Numbered from the stretch's first letter, positions 30,415-41,597 are shown. The stretch is 64,000 nt of DNA from Prochlorococcus sp. AG-347-I04 (GCA_003281625.1 QCBL01000001.1:186001-250000); one strand, 5' to 3'. Numbers and translations are program-made. The notes: generated by a model from the letters alone, not told the origin.

Positions 30415-32643
30415 TTAACCAAACTTACCTGAAGTTGATGCAATAACAAATGCACCGAATGTAAGAATGTTTCCAATCGTGAAATGTGCTAGTCCAACTA
30501 ATCTAGCTTGAACAATTGAAAGTGCAACTGGCTTATCTCTCCAACCAACAAGATTAGCTATTGGAGTGCGCTGATGTGCCCAAACTAATGTTTCAATTAA
30601 TTCTTGCCAGTAACCACGCCATGATATTAGGAACATGAAACCAGTAGCCCAAACTAAGTGACCAAATAGGAACATCCACGCCCAAGGAGATAAAGAGTTT
30701 ACTCCGAATGGATTATAGCCATTAATAAGTTGAGCAGAGTTTAACCAGAGATAATCTCTAAACCAACCCATTAGATAAGTTCCTGATTCATTGAATTGGG
30801 CAACATTACCTTGCCATATTGCTAGGTGTTTCCAATGCCAGTAGAAAGTTACCCATGCTATTAAATTTAATGCCCAGAACATAGCTAAGTACATAGCGTC
30901 CCAAGATGAGCTATCACAAGTACCTCCACGTCCAGGACCGTCACAGGGAAATGCATATCCTAAATCTTTCTTATCAGGAATTAATTTTGTTCCTCTAGCA
31001 TCGAGTGCACCTTTAATAAGAATTAAAGCAGTTGTATGAAGACCTAAAGCAATAGCATGATGTACTAAGAAATCTGCAGGACCAATAGGTAAGAAAGCAC
31101 TTAATGCATCTTGTCTGTTGATAAGATCCATCCAGTAATGATTACCTGGCAAAGAATTAGCAGCGAGACTTGCTGAACTTGTAGGATCTGATAATAAAGC
31201 ATTAAAGCCATACATCATCTTACCTTGAGCAGCTTGAACAAATTGAGCAAATACTGGCTCAATTAAAATTTGCTTTTCAGGATTACCAAAAGCTACAACA
31301 ACGTCGTTATGAACATAAATTCCAAGAGTATGGAATCCCAGTAACATTGTTACCCAGCTAAGGTGACTTATCAAAGCTTCTTTTGTTCCAAGAACTCTTG
31401 CTAATACATTGTCTTTATTTAATTCGGGATCATAATCTCTTACAAAGAAAATGGCTCCGTGTGCAAATGCACCAACCATCAAGAACATTGCTATGTATTG
31501 ATGATGACTATATAGAGCTGATTGTGTAGTGTAGTCTCTGGCAATAAAAGCGTAAGAAGGAAGTGCACCCATATGTTGAGCTACAAGAGAAGTTGCCACA
31601 CCAAGTGATGCCAAAGCTAATCCTAGTTGGAAATGTAATGAATTATTTACAGTTTCATATATTCCATCATGGTTAATACCGAAACTACCTTTATGAGGAT
31701 CATTAGGGTGTCTAGTATTATGAGCTTCTGTAATTTCTTTGAGGCTATGACCAATTCCAAAAGTATTTCTATACATGTGACCAGCAATTACAAAAACTGT
31801 TCCAATCGCAATATGATGATGAGCAATATCAGTAAGCCATAATGCTTCACTTTGAGGATGAAGACCACCTAAGAATGTAAAGATTGCAGTTCCAGCGCCC
31901 TCTGATGTTCCAAATACTTGCTCTAAAGAATCAGGATTTTGGGCATAAGCTCCCCAGTTTAAAGTAAAGAAAGGAGCTAATCCTGCAGGATGTGGAAGAA
32001 CAGTTAACCAGTTATCCCAACCTACATGCTGTCCTCTTGATTCAGGTATAGCAACATGAACTAAGTGACCTGTCCAAGCGATACTACTAAAACCAAATAA
32101 AACAGCTAGATGATGATTTAATCTTGACTCTGCATTTTTAAACCAAGCTAGAGAAGGTCTGAATTTTGGCTGTAAGTGTAACCATCCTGCAAATAGAGTC
32201 CAACAAGCCAAAATACTCATGAATATTGAAGCTTGGAAGAGTTGCTCATTAGTTCTCATACCAATTGTGTACCACCAATGGTAGAGACCTGAGTAAGCTA
32301 TGTTTACTGGACCACTAGCTCCAGCTTGTGTCATTGCTTCTGTGATACCAGATCCAAAATGTGGATCCCAAATAGCATGAGCAATAGGACGAACATGGGT
32401 TGGGTCAAGTACAAATTGCTCGAAGTTACCTTGCCAAGCAATATGAAATAAGTTACCAGCTACCCAGAGGGCGATTATTGCTAGATGACCAAAATGTGTA
32501 GAGAAAAGCTTCTGATAAAGCTTTTCTTCGGTCATACCATCATGACTTTCAAAGTCATGAGCAGTAGCTATTCCGTACCATATTCGTCGAGTTGTAGGGT
32601 CCTGAGCTAGACCCTGGTTAAATGATGGAAATTTTGTTGCCAT
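30415..32643 (-). CDS. psaB: Photosystem I P700 chlorophyll a apoprotein A2
   Basis: [26 protein letters not shown]; 742 aa. Confidence 0.99.
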   Translation of the reverse strand: MATKFPSFNQGLAQDPTTRRIWYGIATAHDFESHDGMTEEKLYQKLFSTHFGHLAIIALWVAGNLFHIAWQGNFEQFVLDPTHVRPIAHAIWDPHFGSGITEAMTQAGASGPVNIAYSGLYHWWYTIGMRTNEQLFQASIFMSILACWTLFAGWLHLQPKFRPSLAWFKNAESRLNHHLAVLFGFSSIAWTGHLVHVAIPESRGQHVGWDNWLTVLPHPAGLAPFFTLNWGAYAQNPDSLEQVFGTSEGAGTAIFTFLGGLHPQSEALWLTDIAHHHIAIGTVFVIAGHMYRNTFGIGHSLKEITEAHNTRHPNDPHKGSFGINHDGIYETVNNSLHFQLGLALASLGVATSLVAQHMGALPSYAFIARDYTTQSALYSHHQYIAMFLMVGAFAHGAIFFVRDYDPELNKDNVLARVLGTKEALISHLSWVTMLLGFHTLGIYVHNDVVVAFGNPEKQILIEPVFAQFVQAAQGKMMYGFNALLSDPTSSASLAANSLPGNHYWMDLINRQDALSAFLPIGPADFLVHHAIALGLHTTALILIKGALDARGTKLIPDKKDLGYAFPCDGPGRGGTCDSSSWDAMYLAMFWALNLIAWVTFYWHWKHLAIWQGNVAQFNESGTYLMGWFRDYLWLNSAQLINGYNPFGVNSLSPWAWMFLFGHLVWATGFMFLISWRGYWQELIETLVWAHQRTPIANLVGWRDKPVALSIVQARLVGLAHFTIGNILTFGAFVIASTSGKFG

Positions 32644-32670
32644 TGAATTAAAAAGGTGAAGTTCAGGTAA

Positions 32671-34974
32671 TTAGCCCAAGCCGAAAAGGCGAGCGTGGAA
32701 GAAAGCCCATGTGGTAGCAATACCACCAACCAGGAAGTGTGTTACACCTACTGCTCTACCCTGAGTGATAGATAAAGCTCTTGGTTGAATAGTCGGAGCA
32801 ACTTTCAGTTTGTTATGTGCCCAAACAATTGATTCGAATAATTCTTGCCAATATCCCCTTCCACTAAAGAGGAACATTAAACTAAATGCCCATATGAAGT
32901 GAGCTCCTAAGAACATCAAACCGTACATGCTTATGGATTGACCATAACTTGTCAATACTTGAGAAGCTTGCGCCCAAAGGAAATCTCTTAACCAACCATT
33001 AATAGTAATGGAGCTTTGTGCGAAATTACCACCAGTAAGTCCCCAAACATCACTCTGCATTTTCCAAGAGAAGTGGAAAATAACTATTGATAAACAGTTA
33101 TACATCCAGAAAAGGGCCAAGAACACGTGATCCCATGAAGAAACTTGACATGTACCACCTCTTCCAGGTCCATCACAAGGGAATCTGAATCCTAAAGAAG
33201 CTTTGTCAGGTATCAGCCTTGAACTTCTTGCATAAAGAACTCCTTTAAGAAGTATCAAAACAGTTACGTGGATTTGGAAAGCATGAATATGATGAATCAT
33301 TAAATCAGCTGTTCCTAATGGAATTGGAGCTATAGCTACCTTTCCACCAACTTCAACTAAACTTCCGTTAAAAACTTCACTTAAAGCTTTGTGAGGTAAA
33401 GCTTCTGCAGTACCTGCTAAAAGAGAAGTTCCTACGGCAGATGCTTGAATACTCTGTACCCATTGAGCAAAAATTGGCTGAAGTTGGATTGCTGAATCAC
33501 TAAACATATCTTGAGGTCTACCCAAAGCTCTCATAGTGTCATTATGAATATAGAGGCCAAAACTATGAAATCCTAACCACATACATACCCAGTTCAAATG
33601 ACTGATTAAGGCATCTCTTGCTTTAAGAATTCTGTCTAAAACATTATCAATATGTTTTGCTGGATCATAATCTCTAACCATTGCAATTCCAGCATGAGCG
33701 CCTGCTCCTACTATGAATAATCCACCTATCCACATGTGATGGGTAAATAATCCAAGAACAGTCATATAGTCAGTAGCTATATAAGGATATGGAGGCATCG
33801 CATACATGTGATGAGAAACAAGTATACTTATTGATCCAAGCATTGCTAGGTTTACTGATAGCTGAGCATGTCTACTTTCCGCCATGAACTCAAAAAGACC
33901 TTGATGACCTTTGGGAGCAGGGAATAATATTGGATCTCCTTGCTGTGAATCTAATATTTCTTTCATACTATGACCAATACCGTAATTGGTTCTATACATG
34001 TGACCACCGATTATTGCTATTACACCAAAAGCTAAATGATGATGTGAAACATCAGTCATCCATAAGCTTCCTGTCACGGGGTTAAGTCCACCCTTGAAGG
34101 TAAGGAAGTCTGAAAAAGCTAACCAATTTAAACTAAAGAAATTACCTGTGCCACTAGCTAATCCTGGAAATATCTGACCGATAATTTGTGGATCGCAGAG
34201 TTGATGAGGCATAGGCATATCAGCAATAGTTGCAATTTCTTTACCATTAATAACTAAGGGAGAGCCTGCATCAATTGCATCTAAGAGAGCTGCAGTAGGA
34301 GCTCCAATATGAATACAATGGCCAGCCCACGCTAAAGAACCTAATCCTACTAAACCAGCAATATGGTGGTTTAGCATAGATTCAATATCTTGGAACCACT
34401 CCATTTTTGGAGCTGCTTTGTGATAATGAAAAATTCCTGCATGAAGCATAAGTGCAGCCATTACTACAGCACCTATTGCCAAAGCCATAAGTTCACTTTC
34501 ATTAGTTATTCCCCATGCTCGCCACATGTGAAATATTCCTGAACTAATTTGAATTCCGTTGTAGTTGGCTCCAAGATCAGCGTTAAGCATTTCTTGACCT
34601 ACTATTGCCCAAACTTGCTGGGCACCAGGTTTTACATGAGTTGGATCAGCTAACCAACCTGAATAATTAGAAAATCTAGCTCCATGGAAAAATGCAGCAC
34701 TCATCCAAATGAAAATGACTGCAAGATGCCCAAAATGAGCTGAAAAGATTTTTCTTGTTGCTTCTTCAGCATCGCCAGTATGCACATCAAAATCATGTGC
34801 ATCTGCATGCAAATTCCAGATCCAAGTTGTAGTTTTTGGACCCTTAGATAATTTACTTGACCAGAAACCTGGCTTATCTAATTTGGCAAAATCAATAGGT
34901 CTTGGATCAGCCTTTACAGGATCTTCCAAAACTTTCTTGTTTTTTTCTCCACTTTCTGGTGGGCTGATGGTCAT
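32671..34974 (-). CDS. psaA: Photosystem I P700 chlorophyll a apoprotein A1
   Basis: [26 protein letters not shown]; 767 aa. Confidence 0.99.
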   Translation of the reverse strand: MTISPPESGEKNKKVLEDPVKADPRPIDFAKLDKPGFWSSKLSKGPKTTTWIWNLHADAHDFDVHTGDAEEATRKIFSAHFGHLAVIFIWMSAAFFHGARFSNYSGWLADPTHVKPGAQQVWAIVGQEMLNADLGANYNGIQISSGIFHMWRAWGITNESELMALAIGAVVMAALMLHAGIFHYHKAAPKMEWFQDIESMLNHHIAGLVGLGSLAWAGHCIHIGAPTAALLDAIDAGSPLVINGKEIATIADMPMPHQLCDPQIIGQIFPGLASGTGNFFSLNWLAFSDFLTFKGGLNPVTGSLWMTDVSHHHLAFGVIAIIGGHMYRTNYGIGHSMKEILDSQQGDPILFPAPKGHQGLFEFMAESRHAQLSVNLAMLGSISILVSHHMYAMPPYPYIATDYMTVLGLFTHHMWIGGLFIVGAGAHAGIAMVRDYDPAKHIDNVLDRILKARDALISHLNWVCMWLGFHSFGLYIHNDTMRALGRPQDMFSDSAIQLQPIFAQWVQSIQASAVGTSLLAGTAEALPHKALSEVFNGSLVEVGGKVAIAPIPLGTADLMIHHIHAFQIHVTVLILLKGVLYARSSRLIPDKASLGFRFPCDGPGRGGTCQVSSWDHVFLALFWMYNCLSIVIFHFSWKMQSDVWGLTGGNFAQSSITINGWLRDFLWAQASQVLTSYGQSISMYGLMFLGAHFIWAFSLMFLFSGRGYWQELFESIVWAHNKLKVAPTIQPRALSITQGRAVGVTHFLVGGIATTWAFFHARLFGLG

Positions 34975-35123
34975 CTAGCACCTCGAAAATAATTGACATT
35001 AAAGCCGATGGATCGAATCTTGGACTTATTTTTAATAATAATGTTCAAGAAAACGAATCCTTCGGAACTTTATATATTCCTTTCAAAAATAATAAGGCAA
35101 AGATTCTTTCGTTATGCATTAAC

Positions 35124-35149
35124 GTAACAAATGTTCTAATGATTGTTAC
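35124..35149. promoter_or_regulatory. Inverted repeat GTAACAA-N12-TTGTTAC in the psaA/cobJ intergenic region
   Basis: Perfect 7-bp arms, ~150 bp upstream of psaA. Confidence 0.4.
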
Positions 35150-35308
35150 TATATGAATATTTTGTTAAATTCTTGTCTATGACTAAGCTGTGAGTATATT
35201 TACTTAAATATTCTATAAATTTCTTAAATTTTTTTTTATATTTCAATGAAATTTTTTAAACACATCGACAGTATATAATTTTCAACATAACAAACTAAAG
35301 TTTCTAAT

Positions 35309-37102
35309 TTGAAAGGAATCGCAATAGGACTATCTCATAGATCAAAAGAAATTTTAAAAAGGCTTAAAGAAAACAAGTTTGTTAATGACATATACATTGC
35401 GGGTTATTCAAAAGATGATGTAGCACATATTGAGGATTTACAAGTAAAAAAGCCTAGAGAAATCTTACTTCAAAAATGGCCTGAACTAGATTTAATAATT
35501 TTTATAGGTTCAATAGGTGCATCAATACGCATAATAAATTCTTTTTTAACATCTAAAGATCAAGATCCAGGTATTATTGTCATAGATAATAAATGTTCCA
35601 AAATAGTACCTTTAGTTGGTTTACACCAGTCAAACGCACAAAATATCGCATTTCAAATTTCTAATTTATTTGGGGGCCAAATAATAGAAACTAATAACTC
35701 AAAAGATGAAAGCTTCTTAAATCTTGATTCATTTGGTAATGAATGGGGGTGGAAAAGATCTGGCAATATACAGGATTGGTCAAAACTAGTAATTAAACAA
35801 GCTAAGAACGAAGAAATATTTTGCAAACAATTATCTGGTAATCGCTTATGGAAAACTTCAGAATCAGGTGAGATTATTAATCAAAAAGAAACTGGAAAAC
35901 CAGATTCAACATTTCATGTGAGTATATTTGAAAATAATGCAACGAATTGGCATCCGCCCGTATTATGGATTGGAATTGGATGTGAAAGAAATACAAGCAA
36001 AGAACTAATAGCAAATTCTTTAAATAATCTTTTGAAATCAAGGAATTTATCACAGCAAGCAATTGCTGGATTTGCAACTATTAATATAAAAAAAGATGAG
36101 AAAGGAATTTTAGAACTTGCTGAAGAAAAAAACTTGCCTGTAAAGTTTTTTAGTAAAAAAGATCTTTCAACAATAATTGTTCCAAATCCATCAAATGTCG
36201 TTCAAAAGGAAATTGGCACACCTTCGGTAGCAGAGGCATCTTGCCTGCTTGCAGCAGGAGAAGAATCAAAATTATTAGAAGAAAAAAGAATTTTTAAAAA
36301 TCAATCTGGGGCAGTAACGATAGCAGTAGCAGAATCAAAAAATCAGTATAATCCAACCCATGGTGAAATACATATTATTGGAAGTGGGCCTGGTGATATC
36401 TCCTTTCTAACCAATAATGCAAGAAAAGCACTTTCAAGATCTACTATTTGGATTGGATACAAAATGTATTTAGATTTAATTAAACCTTTAAGTAGAAGTG
36501 ACCAAGTTTTAATTGAAAGTAAACTTACTGAAGAAAAAGAAAGATGCAGTAAGGCAATTAAACTAGCACAGGAAGGAATAAAAGTGGCTTTAATTTCTTC
36601 AGGGGAATCTGGATTCTATGGAATGGCTGGTTTACTTTTGGAATTAATTCAAAAAATAAGAAAAGAATCTAGACCCTACTTTGAAGTACATCCAGGTATA
36701 AGTAGTGTTCAATTAGCGGCCGCACTTAGTGGAGCACCATTAATGAACGACTTTTGTTCAATTAGCTTAAGTGATAAGTTAACTCCCTGGTCATTAATAG
36801 AAAAAAGAATTGAAGGAGCTCTTGTAGGTGACTTTGTTATAGCTTTATTTAATCCTCAATCCATTGAAAGGAATTGGCAGCTAAAAAGTGTAATAGATCA
36901 ATGTTTAAAATCTAGGCCATGTAATACTCCCGTTTTAGTAGCTAGACAAGTAGGTAGAGAAAATCAATCAAAAAATTTTTTTACTTTAAATACTATCCCT
37001 TTTAAAAAAATAGATATGCTATCAATAATAATTATTGGCAATTCTCAAACCACACTAATTGATGAAATATTTCTTACGCCAAGAGGATATTTACAAAATT
37101 AA
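35309..37102 (+). CDS. cobJ: CbiG / precorrin-3B C17-methyltransferase (CobJ) fusion (TTG start)
   Basis: CbiG-like N-terminal two thirds (IFIGSIGASIRIIN; ASCLLAAG); C-terminal tetrapyrrole methylase IHIIGSGPGDISFLTNNA, ISSGESGFYGMA. Confidence 0.92.
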   Translation: MKGIAIGLSHRSKEILKRLKENKFVNDIYIAGYSKDDVAHIEDLQVKKPREILLQKWPELDLIIFIGSIGASIRIINSFLTSKDQDPGIIVIDNKCSKIVPLVGLHQSNAQNIAFQISNLFGGQIIETNNSKDESFLNLDSFGNEWGWKRSGNIQDWSKLVIKQAKNEEIFCKQLSGNRLWKTSESGEIINQKETGKPDSTFHVSIFENNATNWHPPVLWIGIGCERNTSKELIANSLNNLLKSRNLSQQAIAGFATINIKKDEKGILELAEEKNLPVKFFSKKDLSTIIVPNPSNVVQKEIGTPSVAEASCLLAAGEESKLLEEKRIFKNQSGAVTIAVAESKNQYNPTHGEIHIIGSGPGDISFLTNNARKALSRSTIWIGYKMYLDLIKPLSRSDQVLIESKLTEEKERCSKAIKLAQEGIKVALISSGESGFYGMAGLLLELIQKIRKESRPYFEVHPGISSVQLAAALSGAPLMNDFCSISLSDKLTPWSLIEKRIEGALVGDFVIALFNPQSIERNWQLKSVIDQCLKSRPCNTPVLVARQVGRENQSKNFFTLNTIPFKKIDMLSIIIIGNSQTTLIDEIFLTPRGYLQN

Positions 37103-37191
37103 TTTTCAGGAAATAAATTAATTATCCATAGAATTTTTTTGCTTTTTTTTAATAAGAATATTAATCTTTTATAAGGGATTGAGAAAATACT

Positions 37192-37980
37192 TTGAAAAAA
37201 ATTGGTTTAATTATATTTGATATAGATGGTGTTATACGCAGCGTAGAGAATAGTTACAGACTTTCATTAAAAAAAACTGTTTACAAATTTTCTGGATGGG
37301 AGCCAAGTTATTTAGATATTGATAATGCCAAAAATGAGGGAATTTGGAATAATGACTGGGATTTAAGTTTAGAGCTTATAAAAAGATCTATAAAAAAGAG
37401 GAATTTAAAGCTTGAAATACCTCCAAGAGAAGAAATAGTGAAATGTTTTGAGCAGTTTTACTTTGGGGGTGATCCAAATCAAGATAGTAAGCATTGGAAT
37501 GGATTTATAACGAATGAGGAGTTATTAGTAGATAAAAAATTTTTTGATTTATTAGAAAGCAATGGAATAATATGGGGTTTTGTGAGTGGTGCAGAGTCCG
37601 CTTCAGCAAAATTTGTTTTAGAAAAAAGACTTGGACTTAAATCACCTCCACTAATCTCTATGGGAGATGCCCCTGACAAACCTAATCCACAAGGTTTTAT
37701 TAATTTATCAAAAAAGCTCCTTGGGAGTAGACTTGGCGCATCAAATATTCCTATTGCTTACGTAGGTGATACTATTGCAGATATAAATACAGTTGTTAAC
37801 GCTAGAAAGGAAATACCATCTCAGAAATTCATAAGTATTGGAATAGCGCCCCCTCATTTACATTTAAAGTCCCGAGTAAAAGAACGTAATGCTTACGAAA
37901 GAAATTTACAAAAAGAAGGTGCTGAAATTATTTTAGGTTCTATTAATGAACTCAAAAATATAGATCTTGACTTGTTTTAG
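37192..37980 (+). CDS. HAD-superfamily hydrolase (TTG start)
   Basis: IIFDIDGVIR; YVGDTIADINT. Confidence 0.85.
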   Translation: MKKIGLIIFDIDGVIRSVENSYRLSLKKTVYKFSGWEPSYLDIDNAKNEGIWNNDWDLSLELIKRSIKKRNLKLEIPPREEIVKCFEQFYFGGDPNQDSKHWNGFITNEELLVDKKFFDLLESNGIIWGFVSGAESASAKFVLEKRLGLKSPPLISMGDAPDKPNPQGFINLSKKLLGSRLGASNIPIAYVGDTIADINTVVNARKEIPSQKFISIGIAPPHLHLKSRVKERNAYERNLQKEGAEIILGSINELKNIDLDLF

Positions 37981-38074
37981 AAGTATAAATTAACAAATAT
38001 TTCTAAAGAAAGAGATTTACTATTTCTTATTGCTGGATGCATTAAAAACTAATTTAACCTAGATGATAGATTTA

Positions 38075-39178
38075 TTAATCTTGATCAATGATTGATTCAA
38101 TATAAGTTGCTATGCTTTTTGAGCCTTTGTTATTGGTATGAACATAATCATAAACACCATCATCTTTAATAATTTCTTGCAAATACATAGGAAATAACTT
38201 TACTTTTTTTTTAATTTGAGATTCAGATAAAAATTTTTCTTGTAATTTAAATACTTTTAGAAGATCAGCGCAGTAATTACTGCTATGCATTACTTGATTT
38301 GGGTGTCTATCGTAAACAATATTTTTGCTAACAAAATTACAACCTGGGATTTGTTGTTGAATAATAAAAATTTTACTCTTCGGAAAATTTCTTCTAGTTT
38401 GCAATATAAGGTCAGAGAAAATTTCTTTATACTTTGGATAATTTTTAATATCTAAATTTTCATTAAATTCATATTTGATTCCAATTTTCTCGAAATCTTT
38501 TTTTCTAGGACTATATGAAGTTAAAAGATCATTATTATTATTTTTCGAACTTAAATAAAATTTAATCCTATTTCTCATAACTAATAATTTGCTAACAAAA
38601 AATGAATTATCCTTTAATAAATTTTTGATATAACGTTTTTGAGATTGCGCAAAATCGAAATCAGTAAATTCTTGATTTACAAGTTTCCTATCATTGATAC
38701 CTAAGTAAAAAATTATGATACTAACGTTATTTTTATCTAAAAATTTAGAATGCCAATTAGAAATAGATACAAGGTGACCATATGAACTTTGACCGTCAAC
38801 GCCTGCATTAACAAAATCATATTTTTTTACTTTTAGATCTAAGATATCTTGAAAAGTCTTACCTTCAGTAACGTAATGTTGATCAGTAGTAGAACCTCCA
38901 ATTGTTAAAACTATTGGTCTAGTGGAGGTTAAGTCTTTACTTCGATAACCAAATTCGTCTCTCTTATAAATAATATTAATTTGTTTTTTAGAGGAATATA
39001 AATTTTTTACATCATATTTGTATGTTTTATTTCTAGTTAAATTAGGTATCTGTAAATATTCGTTTGAACCAAAAAAATTATTACGCCAATACCCCAAAAA
39101 AAAATCAACAATACTAAGAAACAATAAAAGAAAAATAATATTAAAAAACGCTACTTTTGATATTCGGAGAAAACTCAT
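38075..39178 (-). CDS. SGNH/GDSL-type hydrolase with N-terminal TM anchor
   Basis: Block motifs GGSTTD, NAGVDGQS, YLGINDRK, YDYVHTNNKG; start MSFLRISKVAFFN preferred over the track start at 39313. Confidence 0.78.
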   Translation of the reverse strand: MSFLRISKVAFFNIIFLLLFLSIVDFFLGYWRNNFFGSNEYLQIPNLTRNKTYKYDVKNLYSSKKQINIIYKRDEFGYRSKDLTSTRPIVLTIGGSTTDQHYVTEGKTFQDILDLKVKKYDFVNAGVDGQSSYGHLVSISNWHSKFLDKNNVSIIIFYLGINDRKLVNQEFTDFDFAQSQKRYIKNLLKDNSFFVSKLLVMRNRIKFYLSSKNNNNDLLTSYSPRKKDFEKIGIKYEFNENLDIKNYPKYKEIFSDLILQTRRNFPKSKIFIIQQQIPGCNFVSKNIVYDRHPNQVMHSSNYCADLLKVFKLQEKFLSESQIKKKVKLFPMYLQEIIKDDGVYDYVHTNNKGSKSIATYIESIIDQD

Positions 39179-39183
39179 AAACT

Positions 39184-39345
39184 TTAGAAAATCGAGTAAA
39201 TAAATGGAGCAACAACTGAACCTTGAGTAAACACTATAAGAACTGCCATCAAAACAAGAGTTATAATCAAAGGCGCCAACCAAAACTTTTTGCGAACTTT
39301 CATAAAGTCCCAAATATCTTTAACGAGATCAAGAAATGCTTCCAT
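39184..39345 (-). CDS. DUF5989-like small membrane protein (not in ORF track)
   Basis: Read by eye: MEAFLDLVKDIWDFMKVRKKFWLAPLIITLVLMAVLIVFTQGSVVAPFIYSIF*. Confidence 0.82.
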   Translation of the reverse strand: MEAFLDLVKDIWDFMKVRKKFWLAPLIITLVLMAVLIVFTQGSVVAPFIYSIF

Positions 39346-39348
39346 GAT

Positions 39349-39747
39349 TCAAAAAATGCGTTTCAGGTCAATTTTAAGGTCTTTCCGGTTTTCTCTGTAA
39401 GTCTTTTCTCCTTTTCGTTTAGATCTTAATGGATCATATCCCGCAAGGCGCATTATAAAGGCAATAGGTTGCAATACAAGAATGAAGACCAAGCCGAGGA
39501 TAATGTGACTGTTAATCCATCCAAGGACGTGACCTAATGCCATCCAGACCTTATATGGGTAGTAGAGTAGGCGTGGTGCAATGAGTCCAATTAATAATCC
39601 TGGAACTCCTATCCAAAGAGTCCATGTTCTAAATTGGTGCCCGAAGATTAAAGGAATTAAATAACCAATCAGAATGGGTATCCCAAATCCAATAAGCAAT
39701 CCGAACTCTCGAAGTTGTTTTTTAGAAATTATTTCTTTCATTATCAA
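39349..39747 (-). CDS. SxtJ-family membrane protein
   Basis: LREFGLLIGFGIPILIGYLIP... plus operonic position next to carbamoyltransferase (ATGA overlap). Confidence 0.75.
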   Translation of the reverse strand: MIMKEIISKKQLREFGLLIGFGIPILIGYLIPLIFGHQFRTWTLWIGVPGLLIGLIAPRLLYYPYKVWMALGHVLGWINSHIILGLVFILVLQPIAFIMRLAGYDPLRSKRKGEKTYRENRKDLKIDLKRIF

Positions 39748-41597
39748 TCTAATTCAAATTCCTGCATCCAGGTTTCATCTTTCTCTAATTTGGGTTGATC
39801 ACTTTTGAAAAGGATCTGGTTTTGAAGAACCAAGACATCCATCTCTGTACGCATGAAGCACCTATAAGCGTCCTGAGGTGTACAAACGATAGGTTCCCCT
39901 CTGACGTTAAATGAAGTGTTAACAATGGTAGGGCAACCAGTCTTTCGCTTAAAGGCGCTGATAAGGTTGTAGTAACGGTAGTTTGTGGTTTTGCTTACTG
40001 TTTGAACCCTTGCTGAATAGTCAACATGGGTTATTGCAGGTAGTAAAGACCGTGGAATATTGAGTTTTTCAATACCAAACAGTTTATCTTCTTCTTCTGT
40101 CATCTTCTTACAAAGTTCTTTCTTTACTGGAGCAACCAGAAGCATGTAAGGACTCTTAGCATTCATCTCAAACTGATTGCTGACATCTTCTTCAAGAACT
40201 GATGGAGCAAAGGGACGGAAACTTTCCCTGTACTTTATTTTAAGGTTCATCACACTTTGCATCTTCTGATTACGTGGGTCCCCAATGATAGAGCGCCCAC
40301 CTAGTGCTCTAGGACCAAATTCCATAGGACCATTAAACCAACCAATCACGTGACCTTTCTCAAGTTCCTCTGCCAGGCGCTCGAACAACTCTGAATCACT
40401 ATTAGTGTGGAACGGCGCTTTAATCTTTTCAAGATAGTTGATAATATCAACGTTGCTGAACTCAGGACCCAAATATGTTCCTTTCATGGAGTCGCTGGTG
40501 TTGACTTCTCGCTCCTGTTTTTGGTATTGATGCCATCCCACCAACGCAGCTCCGAGCGCGGAACCAGCGTCACCACTAGCAGGTTGAATCCAAATATCAT
40601 CAAAAATATTCTTTCGAAGCAATTTCCCATTAGCAACGCAGTTAAGAGCAACACCGCCAGCAAGACAGAGATTCTTGATTCCTGTCTCTTCTCTCAATGA
40701 CTTTGCCAGTTTGAGGACGATTTCTTCTGTAACGACCTGAATCGATGCCGCCAGATCCATATGAAACTGGGTAATTTCCTTTTCTCCCTGTCTTGGTGCT
40801 CTACCAAAGAGTTTGTGAAACTTACGTCCAGTCATGCGGAATCCACGATGATATTTGAAGTAACTCATGTCGAGACGGAATGTTCCGTCCTCTTTAATAT
40901 CAATTAAATTGTCTTTGATTTTGTCGACATATTTGGATTCTCCATAGGGAGCAAGACCCATGAGTTTATATTCGCCAGAATTTACTTTGAATCCGCAGTA
41001 ATAAGTGAATGCTGAGTAAAGAAGACCCAAAGAATGTGGAAAACTGATTTGCCATAGCGGTTCAATATTTTTACCTTTCCCGATCCAAGTAGAGGTTGTT
41101 GCCCACTCGCCAACACCATCCATGCAGAGAACGACAGAATCTTTAAAGGGACTTGGATAGAAGGCAGCAGCAGCATGAGAAAGATGATGCTCTGAAAAAA
41201 GCAGAGTGGGAATCTTTGATGAGTTAAATCCCAGTGACTTTTGAACTGCTTTGAGATTCTTCTTAAGTTCTGTCTTTAAAAAAAGTTTTTCTTTCAACCA
41301 AACTTGCATCGCTGCAACAAAGGATCTACCACCTCTTGGTGCTGTTCCTAGATAAGTCTCAAGAAGACGCTCAAATGTAATTAAAGGTTTCTCGTAATAT
41401 ACTATATTTTTGACATCTGAAAGACTGATTCCCTGAGATTTTAAGCAGTAAAAGACTGCATTTTTAGGAAAACTAGAATCATTCTTCTTTCTAGAGAATC
41501 TTTCTTCTTGTGCAGCACTAATTATCTCCCCATCCTTCAACAGTGCAGCAGCACTATCATGGTAATAGCAAGATAACCCTAATACATAAGAACTCAT
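39744..41597 (-). CDS. O-carbamoyltransferase (NodU/CmcH/TobZ family)
   Basis: LGLSCYYHDSAAALLKDGEIISAAQEERFSRKKND, SEHHLSHAAAAFYPSPF, LAGGVALNCVANGKL, FGPRALGGRSIIGDPR, C-terminal NTSFNVRGEPIVCTP. Confidence 0.95.
   Translation of the reverse strand: MSSYVLGLSCYYHDSAAALLKDGEIISAAQEERFSRKKNDSSFPKNAVFYCLKSQGISLSDVKNIVYYEKPLITFERLLETYLGTAPRGGRSFVAAMQVWLKEKLFLKTELKKNLKAVQKSLGFNSSKIPTLLFSEHHLSHAAAAFYPSPFKDSVVLCMDGVGEWATTSTWIGKGKNIEPLWQISFPHSLGLLYSAFTYYCGFKVNSGEYKLMGLAPYGESKYVDKIKDNLIDIKEDGTFRLDMSYFKYHRGFRMTGRKFHKLFGRAPRQGEKEITQFHMDLAASIQVVTEEIVLKLAKSLREETGIKNLCLAGGVALNCVANGKLLRKNIFDDIWIQPASGDAGSALGAALVGWHQYQKQEREVNTSDSMKGTYLGPEFSNVDIINYLEKIKAPFHTNSDSELFERLAEELEKGHVIGWFNGPMEFGPRALGGRSIIGDPRNQKMQSVMNLKIKYRESFRPFAPSVLEEDVSNQFEMNAKSPYMLLVAPVKKELCKKMTEEEDKLFGIEKLNIPRSLLPAITHVDYSARVQTVSKTTNYRYYNLISAFKRKTGCPTIVNTSFNVRGEPIVCTPQDAYRCFMRTEMDVLVLQNQILFKSDQPKLEKDETWMQEFELD

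Noticed and set aside
37981-38074. Possible duplicated tRNA-Ser 3' end marking an att site at the far end of the islet
   Set aside because: No copy of the tRNA-Ser 3' sequence seen by eye; integration by site-specific recombination remains unsupported
39179-39313. N-terminal extension of the SGNH hydrolase ORF
   Set aside because: Overlaps the DUF5989-like gene in another frame; a membrane-anchor start at 39178 is more natural
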